A stretch of DNA of 64,000 bases, taken from contig NW_026960607.1 of NCBI RefSeq assembly GCF_021018805.1, positions 4,156,501 through 4,220,500 on the forward strand, given 5' to 3'. The notes beneath the pieces were generated by a model. It was not told where the DNA came from. It saw only the letters and a list, made by a program, of their open reading frames with translations, and made no database searches. Both the position numbers and the translations under genes were made by a program. How positions within the stretch are numbered: position 1 is the stretch's first letter; every line of letters begins with the position of its first letter. Positions 48,918 to 60,600 of the stretch are shown in pieces. Origin of the DNA: Prinia subflava. Its lineage: Eukaryota; Chordata; Aves; Passeriformes; Cisticolidae.

Positions 48918-49705
48918 TGTTGGGGGTTAGATTTGGTTTTTTTTCCTTCTCACAGAATTTTTTCCCATAAGTTTCCAAGAAGCCTTAATGACTACTTAGT
49001 CAGAACAAAAAGGGGTACTTGAGGGATATGACAGCACGAGGCTACACCTATTGTTTCTGAGTCCCTGGGAGTGTCCCTCAGAGGGGGGAGATGATGAGCT
49101 TTGGGAAAGGCAAAAAGACAGATCTGAGGAAGGGGGAGGCACTCTTGCTCTCAGCGCCGAGGAGGACAGTCAGGCTGCCCTCTGCCTCTGCCTCGTCCTG
49201 GGAAATCTACCGTCATCTGCTGTGTACCCGGGAATCCTGAGCTCGCTTTCTCCAGCCTCCCCCCACCGCCGCTGCTTCTTCAGAGCTTTGAAGTTCCACT
49301 GCTACTCTGTAGCCCTGCACTGCCCAGCCCTGCCGGGACACCCCTGCTGCTCCAGCTGCCAGCACAGAGCTCCTCATCTCATCCACAGGTCTGGGACTTT
49401 CCTTCCTTCCAGCTCGGCCTCTCGGAGCCCTGCAGGGGCACCGAGATCAAACTACTCTGGGCTTTTGTAAAAGAAAGCCCTCAAAGTTCTTAGTTCTGTT
49501 TATTATTGATGCTGTAGTTGTTGTTTGTTTGTCGTTCTGTCATATATACTAGTAAAGAACTGTTATTCCTACCCCCATACCTCTGCCTGAAAGCTCCTTT
49601 AAATTTTTTTTAATCGGAATAATTTGGAGGGAGGGGATTTGAATTCTCCATCTCTAGGGAGGTCCTGCCCCTTCCTAGCAGATATCTGTCTTTCAAACCA
49701 AGACA
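48918..49705 (+). mobile_element. ERVL solo LTR inside outer ERVL pol
   Basis: A 788-bp LTR, TGTTGGGGGTTAG ... CCAAGACA, of the same family as 35800-36594 but with scattered substitutions. It is bounded by the TSD ACATC and interrupts the RT codon series ...ATMDI / ANAFFSI. Confidence 0.9.
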
Positions 49706-49710
49706 ACATC

Positions 49711-50614
49711 GCTAATGCATTTTTCTCCATTCCTATAGCTGCAGAATGCCGGCCTCAGTTTGCTTTCACTTAGAGGAGCGCGCAGTACACCTGGAACCGA
49801 CTGCCTCAGGGGTGGAAGCACAGTCCCACCATCTGCCATGGACTGATCCAGGCTGCACTGGAAAAGGGTGAAGCTCCGGAACATCTACAATACATTGATG
49901 ACATCATTGTGTGGGGGAACACGGCAAGGGAAGTGTTTGAGAAAGGAGAGAAGATCATCCAGATTCTCCTGGAAGCTGGTTTTGCCATCAAAAAGAGCAA
50001 AGTCAAGAGACCTGCCAAGGAGATCCAATTCCTGGGAGTAAAGTGGGAAGATGGGCAGCTTCAGATTCCCACTGAGGTCATCAGTAAGATCACTGCGATG
50101 TCTCCACCGACCAGCAAGAAGGAAACACAAGCTTTCCTAGGTGCCATAGGCTTTTGGAGAATGCACATTCCTGCGTACAGCCAGATTGTGAGCCCTCTCT
50201 ACCTGGTTACCCACAAGAAGAATGATTTCCACTGGGGCCCTGAACAGCAGCAAGCCTTTTCCCAGATCAAGCAGGAGATTGCTCATGCGGTAGCCCTTGG
50301 CCCAGTCAGGACAGGACCAGAGGTGAAGAACGTGCTCTACTCTGCAGCCGGGAACCACAGTCTGTCCTGGAGCCTTTGGCAGAAGGTGTCTGGTGAGACT
50401 CAGGGTCGACCACTGGGATTCTGGAGTCAGAGCTACAGAGGGTCTGAAGCCAACTACACTCCAACAGCGAAAGAAATCTTAGCTTCCTATGAAAAAGTTC
50501 AAGCTACCTCAGAAGTGATTAGCACAGAAGCACAACTCCTCCTGGCACCCCGACTACCAGTGTTAGAGTGGATGCTCAAAGGAAAGGTTCCCTCTACCCA
50601 CCACGCCACCAACG
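49711..50614 (+). pseudogene. Outer ERVL pol, RT to connection region
   Basis: It follows ERVL pol codons from ANAFFSI through LPQGWKHSP, YIDDIIVWG and GVKWEDG to STHHATNA. A TAG at about 49771 breaks the frame (FT*RSAQ). RNase H and integrase are gone, and the sequence passes directly into LTR sequence at about 50615. It is colinear with 39310-40219 of the intact copy, with scattered differences. Confidence 0.88.
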
Positions 50615-51354
50615 CCAGAACAAAGAGAGTAGTTGAAGGACATGGCAGCACAAAGCTACACCTATTGTTTTTAAGTCTCTGGGAGTGTCCCTCAGAGGGG
50701 AGAGATAAGGCAAGCTTTGGGAAAGGTAAAAAGACAGAGCTGGGGGAGCGGGACGCACTCTTGCTCTCAGCATCGAGGAAGACAGTCAAGCTGCCCCTTG
50801 CTGCAGGAAGAGTTCACAGCCATCCCTCTGCTTATGCTTCGTCTAGGGAAATCTACCGTCATCTGCTTCTGTACCCAGGAATCCTGAACTCGTTTTCTCC
50901 AGCCCTCCCCCCACTGCCGCTGCTTCTTCGGAGCTTTGAGGCTCTCCTGCTACTCTGTAGCCCTGCACTGCCAAGCCCTGCCGGGACACCCCCTGCCATT
51001 TCAGCTACCAGCACAGAGCTCCTCATCTCATCCACCAGCCTGGGACTTTCCACCCTTCCAGCTCAGCCTCTCGGAGTCCTGCAGCAGCACCGAGATCAAA
51101 CTGCCCTGGGCTTTTTGTGAAAGAAAGCCCTCAAGGTTCTTGGTTCTGTTTATTACTAATGCTGTAGTTGTTGTTTGTTAATTGTTTTGTCATATATACT
51201 AGTAAAGAACTGTTATTCCTATCCCCATACCTCTGCCTGAAAGCCCCTTTAATTTTCTAAATTAGAATAATTTGGAAGGAGCGGATTTGAATTCTCCATC
51301 TCTAGGGAGGTCCTGCCCCCTTCCTAGCAGATACCTGTCTCTCAGACCAGGACA
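50615..51354 (+). mobile_element. 3' LTR of outer ERVL, start deleted
   Basis: Begins at AGAACAAAGAGAG, about 85 bases into the ERVL LTR, and runs to CCAGGACA at 51354, followed by the TSD ACTTC (51355-51359). Pol and LTR share GCC at the junction. It matches the LTR at 35005-35647 better than the other copies. Confidence 0.88.
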
Positions 51355-51359
51355 ACTTC
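51355..51359. repeat. TSD ACTTC of outer ERVL, right copy
   Basis: Matches 35000-35004, closing the outer provirus. Confidence 0.85.
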
Positions 51360-51608
51360 CCTTATCACAATAAAGTTGCTGAATCTTTCACACTCTTCTT
51401 AACTGATAGAAAGAAATTTTTGTGCGGTTAAAGAAGCGGCCTGCTTCCTGAAATCATGCTTTTGTTGATGAGAGGATTTTTGTATAATAACCTGCAATTT
51501 CTTCAAGCAAAACTGATGTATTTTGTATTGCTGGGCATATGTGTAGTACATTCATATATATAAGAATATTTTACCAATAGATCATTAAATAGTTAAATAT
51601 CAGTCTTC

Positions 51609-52005
51609 TGTGGTTTAACCCCAGCCAGCAGCCAAGCCCCGAGCAGTTGCTTGCTCACTCCACCACCAGTAGGACTGGGAAGAGAGCCAGAAGGGTAAAA
51701 GGTAGAAAACTCATGGACTGAGGTTAAGACAGTTTAACAGGGAAAGCAAAAGCTGCACACAGAAGCAAAGCAAATTAAGGATTTAATTCACTGCTACCCA
51801 TGGGCAGGTAGGTGTTCAGCCATCCCCAGGAGAGCAGGGCCCCATCACATGTAAAGGTTACTTGGGCAGACAAACACCATCACTCCAAATATCCTCTCCT
51901 TCCCCCTTCTCCCCCCCACTTTATACACTGAGCATGATGTCACATGGTGTGGGAGTGTCCCTTTGATCAGCTAGGGTCACCTGTCCTGGCTGTTGTAAAT
52001 TAGCA
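51609..52005 (-). mobile_element. Avian-type LTR, minus orientation
   Basis: The left edge TGTGGTTTAACCCCAGCC is the inverted U5 end of an LTR type common in bird genomes. A TATA box (GTATAAAGTGGGG on minus) lies near 51918-51927. The right edge (U3 start) is only approximate. No TSD was identified and no internal sequence adjoins it. Confidence 0.65.
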
Positions 52006-52744
52006 TCAGTTGTTAACTTAAAGCTGCTGGAGAACCTGATGAGCAACTTCTTGGGTGAATTATAACCTGATCAGTCACGTGCTGTGGAAATAAAGGAGAT
52101 GGTTTATTTAAAACTTCTTAGCTATTTATGCTGCATAGGTGTGTACCTTCTCATTAGCTCAAGAGTGAACTGAAATAGAAAAACAATAAATGAGATACCA
52201 TGAAAAAGGTAAGAGGAGGGCTGTGGAAGAAACAGCCAGAGAAGTACCCATCGAAAAAAATTGCCAAATGAATAAATGACAACATGCATAGAGTGTATAT
52301 ATCTAAGAGAACACAGTCTTTGGACTTACATATCTTTAATTTCTTAGTTACCTCAGTATGTCCTAAGTTCATAGTGGGTATGTTCTAGAATCTCATTTGT
52401 TTAATCTGCTCATTTTCTTTCCTTGTGTTTTAATCTTATCAAGGCATAACTTAGGTATGTTAGCTCTTAGAAATGCAGAAAGGTATAACTTTGATATGGT
52501 ATACTAAAAGATGACCAGTCCCATGTAAAACAAGACATTTATTCACTTCATAGGATCTTTATTAACAATTATGTAAAAATGATATTATAGAGATAAATTT
52601 GGCTTTCTCCCTAGGCCATGCTGCTCCTATGGTTAATGACTGGGGAAAGCTTGACTTGAGAGCATACATCCTTCTTTGTTATCTCAGTAAAGAAGTGAGC
52701 CAACAATGTTAATGAGTCAGCAAGGAACATAAAAAGCTCTTGCT
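52006..52744. other. Intergenic, no gene recognised
   Basis: AT-rich host DNA. Short ORFs only. Confidence 0.5.
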
Positions 52745-52830
52745 CAATAACAATAACAATAACAATAACAATAACAATAACAATAACAATAACAATAACA
52801 ATAACAATAACAATAACAATAACAATAACA
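52745..52830. repeat. (CAATAA)n microsatellite, about 14 units
   Basis: An uninterrupted hexanucleotide array of about 86 bp, ending in CAATAACAACAG. Perfect units suggest recent expansion or slippage. Confidence 0.95.
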
Positions 52831-53350
52831 ACAGTTATATAGTTCTAATGCTGTTACAGAGAAGTTTTTCCTCATCTTTTTATGACTGCAGTTTACAGTA
52901 AATAGTCTACTACTGTAAAACCAATAAAATTTACTACTGTTATAAGTTGTTTTATCTGATCAAGTAGGAAAGATCTGTGCAGTGGTTTTAAAAGTTACAT
53001 AATATAGTAATGAAACATATCGGTGTCAATGTGGTACATGAATGAATCTGAACTTTCAGTATAGTGTTTTGTAACATATATGACTGAAGACAAACTTCAT
53101 TTAAAGAACACATCAAGACTGTAAAGTCAAACATTGGAAAGCTATGAACTGCAGAACTCAGCATGAATGTTTATTTTCCCCTCCCACTTTAATTGTAATT
53201 ACTTAGCTCCTCCTCAGATGTCCTTCCCTTCTTTATTGGTAGGAAGATGGGGTCTGATTATAATTCATAACTGCCTTGTGTGATTCAGTGCACATTTTCT
53301 TTTCACAATTTATTGCAGAAAAGGTAGGCAAGCGCCCCCTCAATACTTAC

Positions 53351-53575
53351 CAACTTTACTAATAATGAGGAGACAGAAAATATTTGTGGAGGAAAAAAGT
53401 TTTTCTGATTCAGCAAACTGTGTTCCTCCTCATTCAGGACAACCAGTGCAGTGTTTAAGTGACTAGTATATTCCAGCACTGTCTTAAGTAGTTCATCCTT
53501 TGGCACTTGGATTGCGTGGAAGATACAGACTGCAATGTTTTGAGAAGGCCATGTCAGTGAACACAAGTTGCACAT
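53351..53575 (-). CDS. Candidate coding exon 2, 75 codons, unidentified
   Basis: Bounded on the minus strand by an acceptor (ATATTCTTTAG, AG 53577-53576) and a consensus donor (TTG|GTAAGTAT, GT 53350-53349). The 225 bases are fully open in the frame that starts MCNLCSLTW and includes FHAIQVPKDELLKTVLEY and ALVVLNEEEHSLL, a protein-like mix of residues. Exon length is a multiple of three, phase 0-0. It pairs in phase with the exon at 53890-53967. I do not recognise the family. Confidence 0.4.
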
Positions 53576-53889
53576 CTAAAGAATATGTGTCTGGATATTT
53601 TTCCTGATTTCAACCAGTATGATTGTTCAGAGACCCAGCCTAGATTCAAAGCCTTCATCCTCTGAGGCTGACACAGAAACCTTACCTTTCTGACCCCCCG
53701 TTATCCAGATGAGTGAGGTTCCTTATTTACCTTGCCCTCTGCAAGAAAGGATTCCTAAAGGCACACCTGTCGGACTCCAGTATTTCAGAATGTGATGTAC
53801 ACAGGCTTCCTTGTAAAATTTGCCACAAAATATCACAGTGTAAATTTGAAATAACCTTAAAATATTTAAAATAACTGTCTTCTGCTTAC

Positions 53890-53967
53890 CAGCCCCATTC
53901 TAGTCCCATCAAAGCATGGCAAAATCTCAATGACTTCAGCATCATCAAGAGTAAGGTTTGCATGTGG
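53890..53967 (-). CDS. Candidate coding exon 1, 26 codons, unidentified
   Basis: The acceptor TTTTTAAAG (AG 53969-53968) and donor CTG|GTAAGC (GT 53889-53888) bracket 78 open bases beginning PHANLTLDDAEVIEILP. Joined in phase to the exon at 53351-53575 across a 314-base intron, it gives 101 open codons. No gene name can be offered. Confidence 0.38.
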
Positions 53968-56900
53968 CTTTAAAAACCACATTAGTACTATCTTGCACTT
54001 ACACGGCATAAAGATTCCCCAGATCCCACAGAGCTTTTCTGATAAAAATCTGTTTTTAAATACAAGAGTGAACAGGACAATATGACACAACCTGCAGAGC
54101 TGAATAGAACAAAACTTTACGTGGTCATGCCAGTATAATGGTGCTCACAGCTTGCAGTTTGCAATAGATACTGCAACTCCAATAAAGAAACAGTGCTTTT
54201 CTCTTCAGGGAGCACAACACCACCACAGAACAGGGGGCTGCCACACTGTCCTCCTGCAAGATGCGGGGACACTGCCACTGAATAAAGCCAGGAGCCACAG
54301 GTACCTCGGTAATCATGCTGTGAGCAGAAGCATTGCCTCTCAGCCAGGATTATGTATCTACACCTTCCATCAGCTCCTTAGGAACCATAGCACATTTGAA
54401 GGGTCATGATTTTGTGGTGCAATATATTCGGAGAAGATGAAAATTCCTAATGCTCTGCAAAACTTCAAGGAATATAGATGTGGTGACTTTCACTGAGAGA
54501 GAAAGACACTAGCATCTCAGCTAAAATAAAATGGTGAAAAGTAATGGAAAAATCTCATACAGAAGGAATCTCCAAATTTTAATAGTTTTTCAGTATAAAT
54601 AGAATTTTGGGGGGATTGCAGAAGGGAAGTGTAGATTTCTTAAACTTTCTAGTATATTAACATTCCATTTTTTTTCTATATATCCATCACATGAAGAGAT
54701 GAAATACAGTTATGCTAACCCAGCCACTTCATAAGCGTGTGTATACATATAAAAATTTAAAAAGTATATATATGTCACTTTTATATGTATAATTTGCTTG
54801 CACAAGGTGAATTAATGATTACTTGATGACTAATACTGCAGCCAGCCCATCAATATCTCATCAGAATATTTTACAGGCCAAGTATTAAGTTAAATTTGAT
54901 ATATTATGAAATCATAAAGAAGAGATAGAAAGTAACGGTTTAAAATATTAATTTAGTGACTCTGGTTGTTTACATCACCCATGAAAACACATTCAGGGTT
55001 AAAATTTTTGTAGACAGATTAGAGCTCCTCCACTGCCCTCATTTTGTTTTGTTCTGTAGCAGATTTTCCAAATCCAGAGTATTGAAACAGAAATTGATGA
55101 TTGTCTATACTGGTGACTTGGACCTATCAAGGTACAGACACAGGGATTTTCTATGGGATGAACCTGACAGATAAAACCTATTCCAGTTACCACTGCAGGC
55201 TCTTTTTCAGGGAGTTGTAATGACTTTAAAATGGCAGGGACTTTGGATCGAGTTTTCAAAGAAACGGATTATTTATTGATCTTTAGGAACATAATAAGCC
55301 TGAAAGATGGTTAAATAATGAAAGCTGATTTATGCGATGTCTTAAATTGTAGCAGAATGGCTAATCTTAAATTTATTTGAGAAACCGATAGTGGGACTTA
55401 GAGACTTGTTTTTCTCTGCTGCACATTCTTTTCAAGACTGACTTCATGTTTGGAGCTTTGTATAAATCCATCTCTTTCCAATATGTTTGATCTATCTCAA
55501 GGTCTTTGCCAAAAGATTTTTTAAGATCCTGATGAGGAATTTTAGAGTCAGGATCTTAGACTGTTTTATACAATTGATCCAGATGGGATATAAAAATCTC
55601 ATGGTAAATCTTCTTTTAGACAACTTGGATAGCACACACTTTAAATAGTCACTGCTAGTTTTCTGCATAATCTAATCTTTAGCCTAAATTCTGGAGTTCA
55701 ACATTTGTATTCACAGAGCTAGCTGAACAGAGACATGCATCACACTAGTTTAATTTAAACAATCTTATAGAAAAAATAATAACAATTATTCACTCAGAGT
55801 CCTAATCATGTTCCTCACTGGGCTGAGGCATAGCCCTGAAACAAAGTCTTCATAGAACACATGTGGAGAAGACATGCTTATGTCATTGCTTTGGTGGCTC
55901 TTTCTGAATCAGTTGCCTGCATGGCACCAGACTGTCTAACTAATGGCATTGCAGCCTGGCTTTGCATCCTGCTTCCTTTCCTTGGGAGGCTGGGAACAAC
56001 ATTTCACTGTAGCAGCATATTTCTGAGCCTGAGAAGGAGGCGGATACATCAGCTTTAAAGTAAGTTTGTTACTTTGGACAAATTAAGTCTCATATCTTAA
56101 TGGGTTTTAGTATCAAGATCCTATTAATGACTGGATAGTGGGATATGTAGTTCACAGATTGCCTTGAAATCACCAAGGTAAGGCAAATAATTTTATGTTT
56201 TGTTTTTTTTTTGAGAGAGAATCCCTACCATGCAAAAGCTAGAACCAACAACAGAGTAGTAAAGCATCAGTTAAAATTTTACTTAGAAAAAGCCTGACAG
56301 AAACTTAAGCAGAAAATAAATATTGCTGTTGGCCCACACTTGTCCCAGAGGGTTCTGGCTAAAATAACAGAGCTGTTTAATTATTCTGAAATTGATTTAT
56401 ACACAGATTTATGCAGCTGGGAATTTTGCAGGGCTCTGCACCATGACAAGCAATTGAATTCTGAGTAATTACTTCTCTATAACTAGCTTTCTGAAAGAAT
56501 TGGGTTAATTTCTCCTCACTCTTAAATGAATGTTTATACAAATATACCTAATATTTGAGATAAAATTCCCATTTTTAAAATGGAATTCCATAAAAATAAA
56601 TGGTCCCAAAAATTCACATGGCAAAAAAAAGTAAATTGTTTGAAAATCTGTGAATTTTGTGGAGAAACTCATTGCACTTTTTGTCATTTAATTAATTTTA
56701 AGTATACTGGATGCGCGTTGTAATTTCCGATATGAAGTTTGACTGGTGTTATACTGATGTGTGTCTTGGAAAAGGTCATAAGCAAAAAAATATATCTGGA
56801 TGAAGACAGTACTTGGTCAAAATGATTATATTGCTTGAATATTTTGGTCTATTTAAAACCTAGATTTGGAATAGAGCTCAATACAGGTTTCCTGAGAGAG

Positions 56901-57183
56901 CAAACAAAACGTGTACAGTTGACACTCTTCTGACAGCTAACCATGTAAGAATCTATGAAACGTACTTTTACAAGGAATTTTCAGACAGATTCACACTTGC
57001 TGATGCAGCCCGAATATCCTGAACATCCCTAATACTTATTTCTAGTCTTCATTTGTTCTGTTAACTTGTGCAGTCTGAGTGAGAGGGTGAGGAGAACAAA
57101 GCTCTTTCCCAGCTCTCAGGGGTGAGACATGTTCTATCCATGTGTGTAGCTCTGTCTCCCAGTACATCGCTGTGAAAGTTGGC
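53968..57183. other. Host DNA, no gene recognised
   Basis: AT-rich, with a short (TA)n stretch near 54765-54775 and a T run near 56202-56211. Further exons of the candidate minus-strand gene may lie here, but none could be supported. Confidence 0.4.
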
Positions 57184-57655
57184 CATGGCACCACAGTACA
57201 GAAAAGACATTCAGCCATTGGAGAGAATCCAAAGGAAGGCAGCAAAGATGGAGAAGGGCCTTGAGGGGAAGCTGGAGGAGTGGCTGAGGTCACTTGCCCT
57301 GTTCAGCCTGGAGGAGACTGGGGGGAGACCCCATTGCAGTCTGCAGCTTCCTTGTGAGGGGTAGAGGAGGGGCAGGCACTGATCTCTTCTTTCTGGTGAC
57401 CAGTGACCTGAGGGAATGGCCTGAAGCCGTGTCAGGGGAGGTTTAGGTTGGATATTAGAACAAGCTCCTTCACCCAGAGGGTGTTTGGGCACTGGAACAG
57501 GCTCCCAGGAAAGTGGCCACAGTCCCAAGCCTGACAGAGTTCAAGAAGTTTTGGAAAATGCTTTCAGTCACATGGTGTGACTCCTGGGGTGCCCTGTGCA
57601 GGGCCAAGAGTGGGACTTAATGTGGGTCCCTTCCAACTCAGCATATTCTGTGATC
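57184..57655 (+). mobile_element. CR1 LINE 3' end, degraded
   Basis: Shows the avian CR1 3' tail in order: GAGAATCCAAAGGAAGGC, CCCTGTTCAGCCTGGAGGAG, GGTTTAGGTTGGATATTAG, then TGTGGGTCCCTTCCAACTCA and ATATTCTGTGATC at the end. It is 5'-truncated, as CR1 copies usually are, and has many substitutions. No ORF remains. Confidence 0.88.
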
Positions 57656-60600
57656 AGAACCAAATGAAATTTGAAGAGTGGATGTCCTTTATTTTTTACT
57701 GTATTACTGTAGTGAGCCATATCTTCATCCCTAAAGTTAAAACAGAAATATGTTTTCATCATATTAAGTATATACCAGGATAGAATATTCTTGTTACATG
57801 TGACATAAGACTACTTTTATATTTAACATATCCAGCAATAAATTGCCATCAAAATCCATAAAAATTAGTTTGTAATTAAAAAGCAGGTTTGATTCCATGA
57901 GTAGGTTAATTCTAAGTGTATGCATATACTGATCAAGTCAGTAGAGCTTTTTCTCTGCATGCTTACACAGCCAAAACACCCAACAATTGTGTTATGTTTA
58001 ACACACAATTCAGCAGCACTTTGCTTAAAAATACACAGGTGGAAGACAGACCAACAAAGGTAAAATGAATTGAAGCACTGCAACAGAGGAGTTAAGGATA
58101 AGAAAATAAAAGTTGCTCTTCAACATGCTGTAAAGTAAAGCGATGTAGGGAAGCCAAGGATATCCAAAAGGGCACTCACAGTAGATTGCTGTTATGTCAG
58201 TGTGTAGTTCATTGGCACATTAAACTTAGCTGACGAATAACAAAAGACCACCTACAAACTATTGCAGTGTATTTAATGGATTATATAATGCTGAAAACAC
58301 CATAGTTTTGCATACTAAAATGTTAGATATAATGTCAGAGCAATGAAGAATCATAACTTGACCAGGCATATCTTAGAATATAAATGAAAGGAGATGACTT
58401 ATTACAAAGCCTATCAATAATACAACACTATTTAAGTCAATTTCAGGGACAACATTTTAATTATTTTAATTAAAAGTAAAAAGATCACTTGACTACCTTG
58501 AAAAATGAATAAACTTATGGTTTGACCCATATAATCATAACTAATTGTTTTGACAACCCATAATGCCACCGTAGGAACACAGTATTTTTATGCTCATCAC
58601 ATTTAATAGATGAAGATGTATGTGGTCATTCATTTGGAGTTGTATTATTCCATCATTTTGATTATAATTTTCCCAAGTAGCATCCAAATCTGACACATAC
58701 AGACTTTGAATGTGCAGATCTCCAGTAGTGAATTTTGTTTATGTAAAAGTCACAGACGGTGAGTTTGGTTTAAATACTGAACACATTACTTGTGTGTCAG
58801 GAGACATTAACAAAGTATTTAACAGAAGCATGGTTTGGTAAGCAGAGTAGAATCTGCCTTGTCTCTTTCCTCTCCTTTTGAACCTAGACAAATCTGTTCT
58901 TACAAAACTTGAAATGTCTAAATCTTGGTACATTGTTACAGAAAAAGGAATCATTCACTGTGCGTTTGACAGAAGTAGCCCTCCTGTTACCTCTCCTGTG
59001 AAATCTCTTGTAGCCACTCAGATATAAACACACTGGTTTAGTCTGCATCTATCCTGCTACACAGCAAAATGGTGACAACAGAAAGAAAAAAAAAGAAGGC
59101 AACAGAGAAGATACAAAAGTCTAAAGCAAAATCTTAAATCGAACTGAAGACCATCCTGCTCTATCTGTTACCACTAGAATTTTTAGTGGTGCCTTACATA
59201 CTCTTCCTCTTTCTCTTTTTTTTTTCCTTGACTGCTCCCTTAGGTATCTATTACCCTTCCATAGTCTCTGCATCTGCCTTCTGTACCCATTTTGGTTCTT
59301 GCTCCTCTCTCATTCATACTCATAGCCCATTTCCCTGATCACTCCCCTCATACCTTCCTGTTTCTTTTTTACCCCAATCTTTCCATGCCTTCCTGCTATC
59401 ACCAACCCACGCTGCCCACTCTATTTCTAACTGCTCTTTCCTGTTACCTCTCAGTTCTATCATTTCCTTTTTCTTTCTGGACTTTTTACTTTCTTCCTCA
59501 CCCTGATTTTTCATTTTTTTGTATTGTGTCCTTATTGCTTGTCTAACTTCTTCATCAAGTTTCTGCCTGTTATCTTTCTTTTACCTTCTTTATCATCCCT
59601 TTTTGGTTTTATTCCCTGTTGCCCTACCATTCTCTACCAATAACCACACTGCTTGTTTTCCTCTTTTTCCTGTTATCTTCATTCTTCAGTAGAAAACATC
59701 GTTGAAATATAGGGCAGATTTTATCAGCACAGTTATGTTGCAGAACGTGTCCTCTCTGTTAAACAGTAATTTCTATTTCAGTGAATGTAGCCTTTTACTA
59801 CTAATTACTTTGAAGTGTGAAATCTATTGTTCTGCTAAAATACTGGAATAATGCATTGTGGGGGGAAAAACCTATCTGTAATGAAATTTTAACTCTCTAA
59901 ATCAACATCACAATGTCAGACAGCTATGTAAATAATGAGTTATATTACCTTTCACTCTACCTTATCTACAAAATATTTCAATAGTTCTTATACACAATTG
60001 TTCCTGGTATGTATTTTGATGTGTGATAACTGTAAAACATTATCATTGTCAGGAACTGTGCATACTCACATCGTTTTTCACTTTAATGGAGCTGAAAGTG
60101 CTGAGAACAAAGCCTCACAACTGGTGCAAATCTTGTGATTAACACGAATTTTGAAGGATTTTGTGCATGAGAGAGTCTGCCCAGCCTTGTTTCAGAGCCT
60201 TGTTTCTGTAAGCATCTGAAAATGAGAAGGAAAAACATCTTTAGTGTTTTGGAATTGATTAGGCCTGTATCCAACTGGTTGCAGGTGTTCTTTGTATACA
60301 TTAAAACTGAGGATTTAGAGAATAATAAGTATATTGCATCAATTTTCTAAATATTTATTGTAACTACATTTTCTTTCCTTCTACTTAAAAAACCCACCCT
60401 AATCTAGACATTCTGACTCATTTTCTGTGTTTTCAGAGACTAAAAGGTTCCTGCATTCTCGGAACATATGCTCAAATAGTTTTATTGTCTACCCCTGGTT
60501 CTCTTCTTTCCCATGTCCATTTGATTACAAAAGTTGTCTACACTAGGAAGCACTAGGAAACCTCTGTAAACAGGCCGTGGAAAATGATATCAACTTTCAA

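Noticed and set aside
52745..52830. CRISPR-like array
   Set aside because: The units are contiguous hexamers with no spacers, and the sequence is eukaryotic.
54125..54316. Minus ORF as a further exon of the 53351-53967 gene
   Set aside because: An acceptor-like CTGCTCACAG is present, but no single frame with a matching donor could be defended.
55861..56058. 65-codon plus ORF followed by a GTAAGT donor-like site
   Set aside because: The stop precedes the donor, no acceptor or homologue was recognised, and the peptide looks arbitrary.
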